Shown: piece by piece, positions 1-8,649 of the stretch | How positions within the stretch are numbered: position 1 is the stretch's first letter | How the letters are laid out: each line of letters starts with the position of its first letter | Assembly (NCBI GenBank): GCA_030432435.1 | Contig: JAUIGX010000003.1 | Location: 1 to 51,423, forward strand | Direction of reading: 5' to 3' | DNA from: Alphaproteobacteria bacterium | GTDB taxonomy: Bacteria > Pseudomonadota > Alphaproteobacteria > Rhodospirillales > Rhodospirillaceae | DNA length: 51,423 nt | Notes under the pieces: model-generated | Databases searched by the model: none | Told to the model about the DNA's origin: nothing | Seen by the model: the letters and a program-made list of their open reading frames with translations, nothing else | Position numbers and translations under genes: made by a program

Positions 1-60
1 GCAGGGGCGCGGCAGATCGCAGCTTGAAGCCCTAGAGTTGAAGGCACGGGCCGGGCGCCG

Positions 61-104
61 CAAACAAAAAAAACGCCGGACACACACAGTGTCCGGCGTT
101 TTCT
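61..104 (-). terminator. Rho-independent terminator of the TonB-system operon
   Basis: A perfect 12-bp stem (72-83 pairing with 89-100) encloses a 5-base loop. On the minus strand it is followed by a run of eight T (the A-tract at 66-73). It lies about 20 bases beyond the stop of the TPR gene. The plus-strand side also has a short T-rich tail (99-104), so it may also stop transcription entering from the left. Bases 1-60 hold no gene I can identify; a short open frame there could be the tail of a gene outside the window. Confidence 0.9.
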
Positions 105-121
105 TCAACACTCTCTTGAGG

Positions 122-1366
122 CTAAATGGAGCCTTTTAGGGTCCAGAGAGCCGCAATCTTCGACTCCGGACTCCCGGCAGAAATCTTCTTAAACGCAGCG
201 TTCGCATTTGACTTATCGCCGGCACCTAGAAATGCCAAGCCCAGTCGCAACTGCGCTTCGTCCATATTCTCGACGCCCTTATCAATACCGCGCTGCACCG
301 CTTTAACTGACGCGTCGTATTCACCGTAGGTCCAATACGCTTCGCCGAAACGCACATCAGCATCGCCGGTCGGCATCGCTGCGGCTTCGCTCTCACCGGC
401 TGCCAAATTCGCCTTATCAGGCGCTGCCTGCTCGACCGCCATCGTCATCAGACGTTCGTGCCGGCCTGCTTGCGGGCCTTCGCCGATCACACCGGCTTCC
501 TTGCCGTGCTCCAGCGCCCGTTTGGCATCGCCCGGCAAGCCTTCCTGCAGCGCCAACTCGGCCATATCCGTGTAGTCTTTGGCATTTTGCATTGCGCCGC
601 TCGAAAGTCTGAACCTGAGCAAATCTAGCGCCGTTTTGGTTGAGCTACCGCGAAGGTCCTTCTCAACCAATGACAGGTAATCGCGCCAATAGCGGTCCTT
701 CGGATGATACCGGATCAGGTCTTCAAGAGCATCGCGAACGCCAGCTTCATTGTTCTGCTCATACTCAATGCTCATCAACAACTGGAGCCAAGTCTCGTTG
801 ACTTTGCCGCTGCGTTTCGCGTTGTTGACCACCTTCTTCATCATATCGCCGGCTGGCTTGTACTGCTTTTGCAGATAATAGCTTTGGCCGACGATCACCA
901 TTGTATCGATGTCGTTGCTCGCGCTTTGTAGATACCGCTGACCGTATTCAACAGCCTTGCCGTAATTTTTTTCCTGATAGTAGATTTGGCCGAGAAGTTT
1001 GACACGGGCGGTCGCGTCTTCTGCCGACAGCTGGCCGGTACCCAGCGAGGTTTCAAGAGCACCTGCGGCATTCGAGTATTGCCGTGTTTGCAAATAAAGC
1101 GAGCCTAGAATCTCGTTAACCATATAGGTTTCGTATTCCGACTTCTTGCTAATCGCAGCAGCTTCTTTCGCCTTTGCGATAGCCTCATTAAACTTTTTCT
1201 CCCCTGCGAGTTTCTGCGCTTCTTGAAGCGGTCGCCCGACTTCCGGCGACACACTCTGTGCCGCTTCAACACGGCTTGGACCAACAAGCACCGTCGCAGT
1301 TCCGACAGCACCCGTCGCCAGTACCAGCGACAATGCGATCACGGAAACAACATTTTGTTTCTTCAT
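122..1366 (-). CDS. Exported tetratricopeptide-repeat protein of the TonB system
   Basis: 414 residues, last gene of the minus-strand tonB-exbB-exbD-exbD run. The N-terminus is a clear Sec signal peptide (basic KK, hydrophobic core, likely cleavage near VEAAQ at about 35). The rest is helical TPR-like repeats, seen as recurring A..Y....Y..A patterns (about 45-200 and 330-410). A GAGGG motif lies 8 bases before the ATG. TPR proteins at the end of such ExbB/ExbD operons are presumed periplasmic helpers of TonB-dependent uptake. That role is inferred from context; no substrate can be read. The gap to the upstream exbD is 121 bp, so it may also have its own promoter. Confidence 0.85.
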   Translation of the reverse strand: MKKQNVVSVIALSLVLATGAVGTATVLVGPSRVEAAQSVSPEVGRPLQEAQKLAGEKKFNEAIAKAKEAAAISKKSEYETYMVNEILGSLYLQTRQYSNAAGALETSLGTGQLSAEDATARVKLLGQIYYQEKNYGKAVEYGQRYLQSASNDIDTMVIVGQSYYLQKQYKPAGDMMKKVVNNAKRSGKVNETWLQLLMSIEYEQNNEAGVRDALEDLIRYHPKDRYWRDYLSLVEKDLRGSSTKTALDLLRFRLSSGAMQNAKDYTDMAELALQEGLPGDAKRALEHGKEAGVIGEGPQAGRHERLMTMAVEQAAPDKANLAAGESEAAAMPTGDADVRFGEAYWTYGEYDASVKAVQRGIDKGVENMDEAQLRLGLAFLGAGDKSNANAAFKKISAGSPESKIAALWTLKGSI

Positions 1367-1487
1367 AATAGCTACCCTCTCAGACGAAAGAGGAACGCCA
1401 GCGAATACTCTACTGGCGCCCCCCTAATTCTACACGATTTAAGCGTCGTCGGTTACCCTGGCAATAATGTGGCAAAAACCAAACTTA

Positions 1488-1910
1488 TTAGAGGTATTGC
1501 TCGTTGCCAACGAAACCGATTTTCCGCACTCCAAGCCGCTGGGCGAACGCTAGCACCTTCGCCACTACGTCGTACTTTGCCAGCCGATTAGGTCTCAAGT
1601 GAACTTCCGGCTGGGGTTCTTGTATCGATATTGATTGGAAATAGCGCTGTAACTGAGCCGTGGAGGTTACAACAGAACCATTCCACAAAATCGTACCGTC
1701 AAAATCCACATCGAGCTGAATTACTGTCGGCGGCTCACTCTGCTCCGCATTATTAGGACGCGGCATATCAAGTTTGACAGCGTGGGTTTGGACGGGAAGA
1801 CTAATGATGAACATGATGATCAGCACCAACAAAACGTCGATGAGAGGAATCACGTTCATCTCAGCCATTTCTTCCGCTTCACCCGAAGCCGGACCAACAC
1901 TTGCACCCAT
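1488..1910 (-). CDS. exbD: Biopolymer transporter ExbD (second copy)
   Basis: 140 residues. A short cytoplasmic N-terminus precedes one transmembrane segment (about 21-42) containing the family motif NVIPLIDVLLVLII. The Asp in that motif matches the proton-carrying Asp25 of E. coli ExbD. The periplasmic C-terminal domain (about 55-140) carries the usual EVHLRPNRLAKYDVV stretch. ExbD forms the inner-membrane proton channel with ExbB that energises TonB. It starts 19 bp after the other exbD. Tandem exbD genes are known in several proteobacterial TonB operons, where one copy can be needed for a specific substrate; which copy does what cannot be told here. Confidence 0.95.
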   Translation of the reverse strand: MGASVGPASGEAEEMAEMNVIPLIDVLLVLIIMFIISLPVQTHAVKLDMPRPNNAEQSEPPTVIQLDVDFDGTILWNGSVVTSTAQLQRYFQSISIQEPQPEVHLRPNRLAKYDVVAKVLAFAQRLGVRKIGFVGNEQYL

Positions 1911-1929
1911 GGTTTAAATACTCCGTAGC

Positions 1930-2373
1930 TTAGTAATTGAAGCGCTGAACCACTGCGCCTTGCTCGGGGTCGGTAATGAAGCCCACCTTCATGATGCCGC
2001 TTCTCTGACTAATCGCCATCAGACGCCCGACATGCTCAAAACGGCCTTCTTTATCACCGCGAATGTGAACTTCCGGCTGAGGAACCCTCACCGCTTCCGT
2101 TTTCATCAGCTCGAACATCTCTTCGAGTGACACAGGAGTGTCATTCCAAAAAGCCTGCCCCTCTGAATCCACCGCAATGATAACGTTTTCCGGCTTCGTT
2201 TCGGTAGCCTCGTTAGAGACCTCCGGCAAGTCCACCGGAACGGTCTTAATAGCGACGGGGATAGTGATGAGGAAGATGATGAGCAACACCAACATAACGT
2301 CCACCAACGGGATCACGTTCATGGTGGTGTTGACTTCGTCTTCCCCACTATCGGACATAACCTGTCCAGCCAT
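1930..2373 (-). CDS. exbD: Biopolymer transporter ExbD (first copy)
   Basis: 147 residues with the ExbD layout: one transmembrane helix carrying NVIPLVDVMLVLLIIF with the conserved Asp, then a periplasmic domain with EVHIRGDKEGRFEHVG. It is clearly paralogous to the exbD that follows 19 bp downstream, but the two differ along most of the periplasmic domain, so they are not a recent duplication. It follows exbB by 33 bp, and both are probably on one transcript with tonB. It works with ExbB as the proton-driven motor of the TonB complex in the inner membrane. Confidence 0.95.
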   Translation of the reverse strand: MAGQVMSDSGEDEVNTTMNVIPLVDVMLVLLIIFLITIPVAIKTVPVDLPEVSNEATETKPENVIIAVDSEGQAFWNDTPVSLEEMFELMKTEAVRVPQPEVHIRGDKEGRFEHVGRLMAISQRSGIMKVGFITDPEQGAVVQRFNY

Positions 2374-2406
2374 GCTTCCTAGCCTCCTTAAAGCAGATAG
2401 AAAAGA

Positions 2407-3378
2407 CTACTCAGCTGCCTGACTACCTTGATTGTTGCTCAACAGCACAGCGTGGATATCTGCGGCAAAGTTCCGCACGCGCTCCAGCAGCACCTTGTTG
2501 CGACGCACAAAGAAGTTGTAGGCCAACACAGCCGGCACGGCGACGAACAGACCGATAGCCGTCATGATCAGCGCTTCACCCAGCGGACCAGCAACAACGT
2601 CGATGGACACTTGGCCCGACACGCCAATTGCGATGAGCGCGTTCAAGATACCCCAAACGGTGCCAAACAGACCCACGAACGGAGCAACTGAACCCACGCT
2701 GGCGAGGAACGCCAAGCCGCTTTGCAGCTTGTAGTTCACGACATCGGTCGACCGTTGAAGCGACATCGTAATCCACTCATTAAGATCGATCGCGTCAGTG
2801 ATCTTGCCTTCATGGTGCTCGGCGGCTTTCAAGCCGTCGTCCACAATAGTACGGAACGCACTGTTAGCCTCGAGCTTGGCCATACCTTCTTTCAGGCTGC
2901 CTGCGCTCCAGAAATTTTTCTGGGCCGCGTTGGCTTGTCTGGCAAGGATCGACGTGTCGATCAAGCGAACCACCATGATGTACCAGGAACCAACGGACAT
3001 GATCACCAGAATACCGAGCACGCCAAGGATGACAAAGTCACCGTGCTCAATGATTGCCTCGATACCGTAAGGATTGATCTCAGGCTCGGCGACCGAGTCA
3101 TCCCCTTCGAGGACATCCATGGGATTTCCGGCCGACATACCGTCTTCGCCAGCCATCATGCCGGCGTCTTCGCCGCCCATCATGCCGGCATCTTCGCCGC
3201 CCATCATGCCGGCGTCTTCACCTGGCGCCATGCTTTCCATTGCCGGCATCGCATCTTCAGCCGGAGCTGCGCCTTCATCTTGCGCAAAGATAGCCGGCGC
3301 GAAACCTACCGCTGCAACAAATGCAACTGCGGGCAACAGGGCCGAGAGTTTCGAATAAAAATTCAATCGGGTGCTCAT
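2407..3378 (-). CDS. exbB: ExbB/TolQ/MotA proton channel with signal peptide and Met-rich repeat
   Basis: 323 residues. I chose the ATG at 3378 because it has a GAGGAT ribosome site and opens a Sec signal peptide (about 1-33, ending IFAQ); a longer frame upstream lacks this. After cleavage comes an acidic, Met-rich segment (about 35-90) with GEDAGMM repeated three times. The canonical ExbB core follows: three transmembrane helices near 110-135, 220-245 and 265-290, with the motif VAPFVGLFGTVWGIL. The core is standard and should form the pentameric proton channel with ExbD that drives TonB. The N-terminal extension is longer and more repetitive than in short E. coli-type ExbB, and its function is unknown. 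Confidence 0.93.
   Translation of the reverse strand: MSTRLNFYSKLSALLPAVAFVAAVGFAPAIFAQDEGAAPAEDAMPAMESMAPGEDAGMMGGEDAGMMGGEDAGMMAGEDGMSAGNPMDVLEGDDSVAEPEINPYGIEAIIEHGDFVILGVLGILVIMSVGSWYIMVVRLIDTSILARQANAAQKNFWSAGSLKEGMAKLEANSAFRTIVDDGLKAAEHHEGKITDAIDLNEWITMSLQRSTDVVNYKLQSGLAFLASVGSVAPFVGLFGTVWGILNALIAIGVSGQVSIDVVAGPLGEALIMTAIGLFVAVPAVLAYNFFVRRNKVLLERVRNFAADIHAVLLSNNQGSQAAE
3150..3222. repeat. 24-bp tandem repeat inside exbB, three units
   Basis: Three near-identical, in-frame 24-bp units based on ATCATGCCGGCGTCTTCGCC encode the repeated Gly-Glu-Asp-Ala-Gly-Met-Met segment of ExbB. The copies differ by single bases. The repeat is part of the coding sequence, and copy number could vary between strains by slippage. 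Confidence 0.85.
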
Positions 3379-3484
3379 ATTGTGATCCTCACTACCACTC
3401 ATGTCTCGTTGATAACTTACTTCTGGTTCTTGTTGCCGCACTCGACAACCCGTCATCGCGTCGTTTTGAGTGCGGTTTCTAATT

Positions 3485-4114
3485 CTATTGGTCGATTTTG
3501 AAAGTAACGGCAAATTTGTACTGCATCGTCGAAGCCTTACCGTTGATTGTGCCTGGGATCAGACGCCAACGGCGTGTCGCTTCAGAAATTGCAGCTGCAT
3601 CAAGTCGCTCAAAACCGCTGCTCTTGTCGACCTTCGCCTCAAGAACACGTCCGTTCTCGTCAACCGTCAACAGGAGGATAACTTGGCCCTCCTCACCCAA
3701 GCGACGTGACATCGTCGGGTAATCAGGTTGCGTAATGGGGCGCCTTGGGTTGGAGCGTGGCGGCACCACCTGCGGCGGCGGCGGCGGCGGCGGCGGCTTT
3801 TTCACAGCCGTTACGTTGGAAATCGTGTTTGAAGGCGCAGGCGCATCAATCGAAATGTCCGGCATCGGAATAAATTCCGGCGGCGGCGCATCCAACTTTG
3901 GCGGCGGCGGCGGCAACTCGTTCGATTCCGTCGCGATCTCTTCGATCAATCTCGTTTCGATGGGACCAGTAATCGTGTCCAGCACGGAGCCTGCCAAACC
4001 TGATTTCAGCGCGTAAAATGCGCCGACATGGAAAAGCACGACAATAACTAATCCCACCGTACGGGCGGAACTTGATTTAACATTAGCTTTAGACTTCGAA
4101 AAAGTAGGTTGCAT
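3485..4114 (-). CDS. tonB: Energy transducer TonB
   Basis: 209 residues from the ATG at 4114. That start places the membrane anchor (about 18-38, with the His typical of the TonB transmembrane helix in VVLFHVGAFYAL) near the N-terminus. An upstream in-frame extension is Cys-rich and unlike TonB, so I rejected it. A proline-rich periplasmic spacer follows (about 65-125, with runs of five to eight Pro). The TonB C-terminal domain (about 130-209) has PDYPTMSRRLGEEGQV and VDKSSGFERLDAAA. It transmits proton-motive force from ExbB-ExbD to outer-membrane TonB-dependent receptors. It is first in the operon; no receptor gene is in the window. Confidence 0.95.
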   Translation of the reverse strand: MQPTFSKSKANVKSSSARTVGLVIVVLFHVGAFYALKSGLAGSVLDTITGPIETRLIEEIATESNELPPPPPKLDAPPPEFIPMPDISIDAPAPSNTISNVTAVKKPPPPPPPPQVVPPRSNPRRPITQPDYPTMSRRLGEEGQVILLLTVDENGRVLEAKVDKSSGFERLDAAAISEATRRWRLIPGTINGKASTMQYKFAVTFKIDQ

Positions 4115-4889
4115 GCGCTCACTCGAAAATGGGCTGGCGTTGCGGTCGACCCCGTTAGTGGGAAAGCGCCGTGGGTCTAACAGGACGGGTGCTCGAAGGC
4201 AACATCCTACCAAAACAGGTCCGGCACACTTTATGCCGCACCCAATACCCCCGAAACATCCCCCAAGAATCAGACCCACAGGATGCGCCTAAACAAATGC
4301 ATGAGCATCGCAGTGTCAAGCCAGGAATGTCCGTTAGATAAAATTATCACACGAATAACAGAGCGGTGTCATCGTGCACTGCGAACAACAGATAACGCAG
4401 CGCACATTAGAAACTTCGCAATACGAATTGTTTTTCCTCTAGAATTCAATGACCACTAGACACCTGTCGGCGAATGGCGGCGCCATGCAAAGTACAGCGC
4501 AAAGAAATTTTTCGTACTTCTACAACGATTTAGTGAATTTCGAGCGGCGCATTAATTATCCAAATGCGTTGCACATTTTGCTCGGGCGAGACTGAATTTA
4601 TTCAAACAGAAAACTCAGTCCTGTGGATTACTTTAGGGCCACGCCGAATCATCGCCGAATCATCGTGAAAAACGAATCCGAAAAGCGATTTCCATACGGA
4701 CACGCCGCACGTAGTGAGAAACCGCACCGCCTTATCGGGACTACCCAGTACATAAGCGCCCGATAAACCCGGCCTTTTAGCGACCGTAAGACCCAGCATC
4801 CGGTGCCCGCAGATTCATGTTCTATCAACACCCTCCGCGTAACATGGGAATTATTGAGCATGGGCCGGCTTAAGACCGGCGGAGAACCG
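4115..4889. other. Long intergenic region between divergent tonB and GGDEF genes
   Basis: About 775 bp without a convincing gene. It is more AT-rich than its surroundings around 4320-4620. It must hold the promoters of the minus-strand tonB operon and the plus-strand response-regulator gene, but I cannot place either with confidence. A short direct repeat, GCCGAATCATC twice in tandem, sits at about 4651-4673. Open frames on the minus strand in 4602-5011 look like chance. Confidence 0.5.
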
Positions 4890-5843
4890 ATGACAGATCT
4901 TTCCCACATTGACACCGACGCCTTGCGCATTCTCGTGTTTGAGGACAGCGCCATGGATGCTGCCCTAATCAAAAAGTTTCTACGGACCGCTGGCGTTCGC
5001 GGGGCCCACATCTATCACGCCGACACGATCTCCTCTGCTCTGCAAGTCATGACTCGCACACCCATTGATCTATGTCTGGCCGACTATCACCTTCATCCAT
5101 ACACCGGCGTAGACTTGATGGAAGAAGCTCGGCGCAGCAATTTGGACATTCCGTTTATTGTTGTCACCGCCATCGATGACCGTTGCGTCGACGACGAGGT
5201 TCTCGCGCACGGCGCCTACGACTTCCTCGTGAAAGGTGATCTCACTGTTGAAGGTCTTGAGCGCTCAATCCGATATGCTCTTGCAAGTCATCGCCGAGAA
5301 CGAGTGCTCACACGCGCCGCTTATTTTGATCCGCTCACCGCTTTACCAAATCGGCTCTCGTTTCTGGAGCGCCTGACGCAAGCGGTTTCCGATAATCGCG
5401 CCGCAGGAGGATTGGTTGGCGTTGCGCTTCTCAATCTCGACGGCACCAAGCTCATCAACACCCGGCTTGGTCATGATGTTGGTGACGAAGTGCTCAAGAC
5501 AGCGGCCGCGCGCCTGTCACCCATAAAAAAAGACACTGACTTTCTGGCCCGCATTGGCGGAGATGAATTTGCCTTGCTGATGAATGGCGTTCTGCTCGCT
5601 GGCCACGCGCTCAAAGAAACTCGCGCATTTGCCGATGCCTTGACCGGACCCATAGATACAGATCAAGGCCCGCACATCATCACCGCCACATGCGGTGTCG
5701 CAGTGCGGGAAATAAAGAAGCGCGACAACGCCATCAACATTGCGCAAAAACTGTTGCTGAATGCCACACACGCAATGTTTGACGCGAAAGTCTCAGGTCG
5801 TCGGCGCAACACCTCCAATGTAGCCCTCGCCCGTATTCATTAA
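4890..5843 (+). CDS. Response regulator with GGDEF domain (probable diguanylate cyclase)
   Basis: 317 residues. The ATG at 4890 is preferred because GGAGAA lies just before it. Residues about 10-130 form a CheY-like receiver: acidic FEDS, phospho-acceptor Asp in CLADYHL, and Lys in FLVKGDL. Residues about 145-310 form a GGDEF domain with DPLTALPNR, HDVGDEVL and an intact RIGGDEFALLM active site, so c-di-GMP synthesis is likely. The allosteric I-site position five residues before GGDEF reads KDTD instead of RxxD, so product inhibition may be weakened. The cognate kinase is not adjacent. It lies 126 bp before a second GGDEF-type gene. Confidence 0.9.
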   Translation: MTDLSHIDTDALRILVFEDSAMDAALIKKFLRTAGVRGAHIYHADTISSALQVMTRTPIDLCLADYHLHPYTGVDLMEEARRSNLDIPFIVVTAIDDRCVDDEVLAHGAYDFLVKGDLTVEGLERSIRYALASHRRERVLTRAAYFDPLTALPNRLSFLERLTQAVSDNRAAGGLVGVALLNLDGTKLINTRLGHDVGDEVLKTAAARLSPIKKDTDFLARIGGDEFALLMNGVLLAGHALKETRAFADALTGPIDTDQGPHIITATCGVAVREIKKRDNAINIAQKLLLNATHAMFDAKVSGRRRNTSNVALARIH

Positions 5844-5969
5844 CATCGTCGCTCTGGTTGTATTTTGGTCGTTCTATGAAACCGGTGAGCTTGCTGATTT
5901 AGACTCGGTGTTTTTGCCGAGCGTGCTAGTGTTTTCTCGCTTTCCAAACTAGCTGGCCTTGGACACAGA

Positions 5970-7097
5970 ATGAAAACCGACACCGACGTCGCCTGTAAAA
6001 ATGAAAGCATAAAAAGCGCGACGCCTATGCAGCGAACGTTGTTGATTGCCGCAGCGGTGCTTGTGGCTACCAGCAGCCTTTGGAGTGCGCGCGAGACCGG
6101 CGCACCTTCCACCATATTCGCGGCCTCTTTAACGCTCGTCATTGTGACCTTGGGCCTAGCGGCCCTGACCTTCTCTCGCAATGTGACGGTGCGCCTGATT
6201 GTAATCCCAAGTGCGGCCGCTCTCGTCTTCGGCACGTACATCAATACAGCCTATTCTGATCAAGCCGCTGTTTATTCCCTCTGTTTTACTTTGTTGGGGT
6301 TCTTTGTCGTTGGCGTAGCACCAAGACTGCGCGGCGCCGCATTGGCGCTCATTGTAGCGACCACATTTGGCGTAATCGGGGTCGCGTTCGCTCTACTGGC
6401 TACGGACGCAACCTTAGCCGCAGCGCCGCTTTTTTTACTGTGGCTGCCCGGCATAGCCCTCGCCGGGGGACTCGCGATAATACTAGAGCAAGCCCGGCGC
6501 AGGACACTCGCTTTAACATCCGAATTAGAACGTAGGGCGACCTCGGATGATCTGAGTGGGGTTTCAAACCGCGCCCATATTAATCTTCTCGCGCAAAACG
6601 AGTTTGCACGGGCGCGGCGATATCGCGAACCTTACGCATGTCTGATGCTGGAAATCGACGGCTTTGAGGTCTTGAAATCAACCTACGGCCTCCACACCAC
6701 CGATGTCATCGTGCAGGTTTTGAGCGGTTATTGCGTCGTCGTCATGCGCCATTGCGATAGCTTCGGCCGCCTTTCCCCGCAACGTTTTTTAGCGTTGCTC
6801 CCCGAAACGGAAGGGCACGGCGCCCTAACGCTGGCCAGCCGTATGTGCCAAGACATCGCCGCCCTCACCGTAAAAGCCAGTGGGCAAAACGTAGGCTTTA
6901 CGATCAGCATCGGTGCGTCAGAACTTCATCCATCCGACCGCTGGGTTGGCGACATGCTTCGCCGTACCGAGCAGGCCCTGGACGATGCGATCGAACGCGG
7001 TCGCAACAACGCCGTCCTAGCCGCCATGCCGCCAGAGTTCGCCGACACCGACGCTTCTCCCGATCCACACGAAACAACGGCCAACACAGCGTCTTAA
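5970..7097 (+). CDS. Membrane protein with degenerate GGDEF domain
   Basis: 375 residues. The N-terminal half has about six hydrophobic helices (25-185) and no recognisable soluble sensor. The C-terminal part (about 190-350) has the GGDEF fold signature: DDLSGVSNRAHINLLAQ at the start, LMLEIDGFEVLKSTYG, and FTISIGASEL near the end. However, the active-site GGDEF is replaced by LSPQRF in FGRLSPQRFLALLPET, so diguanylate cyclase activity is very unlikely. Degenerate GGDEF domains often act as nucleotide sensors or protein partners. It sits directly after an active-looking GGDEF gene on the same strand and may modulate it; that link is inference. Confidence 0.85.
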   Translation: MKTDTDVACKNESIKSATPMQRTLLIAAAVLVATSSLWSARETGAPSTIFAASLTLVIVTLGLAALTFSRNVTVRLIVIPSAAALVFGTYINTAYSDQAAVYSLCFTLLGFFVVGVAPRLRGAALALIVATTFGVIGVAFALLATDATLAAAPLFLLWLPGIALAGGLAIILEQARRRTLALTSELERRATSDDLSGVSNRAHINLLAQNEFARARRYREPYACLMLEIDGFEVLKSTYGLHTTDVIVQVLSGYCVVVMRHCDSFGRLSPQRFLALLPETEGHGALTLASRMCQDIAALTVKASGQNVGFTISIGASELHPSDRWVGDMLRRTEQALDDAIERGRNNAVLAAMPPEFADTDASPDPHETTANTAS

Positions 7098-7183
7098 CTT
7101 TTTCAGGTCCCGGCTCTTATTTCGGTCCCGATTATGGTCTCACCTTCTCCGGACACAGTCTCTAAGCGAGATATCCAAGCCAT

Positions 7184-7990
7184 ATGGGAAGTGCAATGAA
7201 CCCCAGCTCAAAATCCAATACTTGGAATCCCAAGACATACCTTGAGTTCGCGGCCCACCGTACCCGTCCCGTGGAAGACCTTATTCCGCGCCTTAAGTTG
7301 GAGGTTCCAGGAGCCATATATGATCTAGGTTGCGGCCCAGGCAACGTGACAATGAAACTCCGGACCCGCTGGCCGGACCGAACTGTCATCGGGATAGACG
7401 CCTCGCATGAAATGCTGAGCGATGCTAAAGCCGCATACGGCACGCAAACCGTTACTTGGATACAGGGCGACATCGAGCAATGGTCTGCGGATCAGCCTGC
7501 CGCGCTCGTCTTCGCGAATGCCTCGCTCCATTGGGTTGGCGAACACGACATCCTTTTTCCGCACCTCTTGCGTAACGTCGCACCGGGTGGCCTCATGGCG
7601 ATCCAAGTTCCCGTAACCGCGCAGGCGCCGTATCAAGACTGTATTCGGCAGGTCATCTCCGCGCCCAAATGGCGCGAGCGGTTGGCGGGCGTACACCCGC
7701 ACGATGATGTTTATTTGGCCGACAGATACTACGAACTCTTAAGCCCTCAGGCTGCAAACATCGATATGTGGGAAACCCACTATCACCACATTCTAAGTGG
7801 TGTAGAACCGGCCATCGCCTGGATGTCGGGGGCAGGTTTAGTGCCCTTTTTGACCCATCTAGATGGAGCCGACCGCCAGGCGTTCTTGGCAGACTATGCC
7901 GCGGCCATGAAACAACCCTACGCACCGCGAAGCGACGGCAAGACTATATTCACGATGAGACGACTTTTTATAATTGCGAAACGGGCATAG
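7184..7990 (+). CDS. tam: Trans-aconitate 2-methyltransferase
   Basis: 268 residues from the first ATG. A second ATG at 7196 with GGGAAG before it is an equally good start and gives 264. The N-terminal WNPKTYLEFAAHRTRPVEDL closely matches Tam of E. coli. The SAM-binding motif I is YDLGCGPGNVT and motif II is VIGIDASHEML. The enzyme methylates trans-aconitate, which forms spontaneously from the TCA intermediate cis-aconitate and inhibits aconitase. It is cytosolic. It stands alone, converging with a small minus-strand gene 23 bp downstream. Confidence 0.92.
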   Translation: MGSAMNPSSKSNTWNPKTYLEFAAHRTRPVEDLIPRLKLEVPGAIYDLGCGPGNVTMKLRTRWPDRTVIGIDASHEMLSDAKAAYGTQTVTWIQGDIEQWSADQPAALVFANASLHWVGEHDILFPHLLRNVAPGGLMAIQVPVTAQAPYQDCIRQVISAPKWRERLAGVHPHDDVYLADRYYELLSPQAANIDMWETHYHHILSGVEPAIAWMSGAGLVPFLTHLDGADRQAFLADYAAAMKQPYAPRSDGKTIFTMRRLFIIAKRA

Positions 7991-8013
7991 AAGATTGCCC
8001 TAGATATCGCTCT

Positions 8014-8271
8014 TTAGACAGCGTTGAGATCACGTACACGACGAACAGCATCGAACACTTCAAGCGGCGACAGATCCGGACGCACAGCCGCGACAGCCTC
8101 CGCCGCAACCCGGCTCTGCGCCATGTAGTCGCGGCCCGAAGCACGGGCGGTAGAAACAGCACGAACCACAATGCCCCGGACATCATCAACAGCTGACGGA
8201 ATGACCACAGCGGCTGTGCGCACCTTTCGCGCGGCGGCGACTGCTTGCGAGGCTGAGAATGTTTTTTCCAT
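8014..8271 (-). CDS. Small conserved-looking helical protein of unknown function
   Basis: 85 residues from the ATG at 8271, which has GGAGAT eight bases upstream; a longer frame start at 8298 lacks this. The product is Ala/Val/Arg-rich and should be mostly helical, with no signal peptide, membrane segment or cysteine. The C-terminus, DLSPLEVFDAVRRVRDLNAV, looks like an amphipathic helix. I do not recognise the family. A competing minus-strand frame over the same region is Arg/Pro-rich and looks like noise. The good ribosome site and clean composition make this a likely real gene. Confidence 0.6.
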   Translation of the reverse strand: MEKTFSASQAVAAARKVRTAAVVIPSAVDDVRGIVVRAVSTARASGRDYMAQSRVAAEAVAAVRPDLSPLEVFDAVRRVRDLNAV

Positions 8272-8409
8272 GGCTTCGTATCTCCATTCACCGAGCACGG
8301 ATTGTAGCCATTATCCCGTAGAGCACCAGATATAGTATTAAAATGGCGGAAAGCCTGGCATCTTCATGCATCCTGTGAGGCTAATCACGGACACGGCGGG
8401 GGAATCGCT

Positions 8410-8649
8410 CTATCTAGGGGGTGTGCCGGTCAGGGGCTTCCAATCCTTACCGCGCGGCGTCATCGCCTTTGCACGATCCGCGCAAGCCTCCACAACAGCC
8501 CTTTTTTCATCAAGCGTCATTGCACGCCATGCGCCAATCTCTTTGAGTGTGCGCAAACATCCGATACACATGCCGCTGTTTTTATCGACCGTACACACAC
8601 TGATGCACGGCGAGGCGACTAGGTCGGTCGGTGTTGGTGTCTGAGACAT
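8410..8649 (-). CDS. DUF1289 family protein
   Basis: 79 residues. The pattern SPCISVC...SGMCIGCLRTLKEIGAW gives four cysteines spaced C-x3-C-x8-C-x2-C, the DUF1289 signature. Family members are short cytosolic proteins thought to bind a metal or Fe-S cluster; the biochemical role is unknown. The sequence ends in a basic, proline-containing tail. It is transcribed divergently from queF, 146 bp away. Confidence 0.9.
   Translation of the reverse strand: MSQTPTPTDLVASPCISVCTVDKNSGMCIGCLRTLKEIGAWRAMTLDEKRAVVEACADRAKAMTPRGKDWKPLTGTPPR

Noticed and set aside
3150-3222. Regular short repeats that could suggest a CRISPR array
   Set aside because: Units are directly adjacent without spacers and are in frame within exbB; they encode a protein repeat.
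2722-3501. 259-codon open frame antisense to exbB
   Set aside because: His-rich product arises from the complement of the exbB repeats; it covers the conserved ExbB core and has no start signal.
4602-5011. Two minus-strand open frames in and beyond the tonB/GGDEF gap
   Set aside because: No ribosome site, no recognisable domain, and one runs into the start of the response-regulator gene on the opposite strand.
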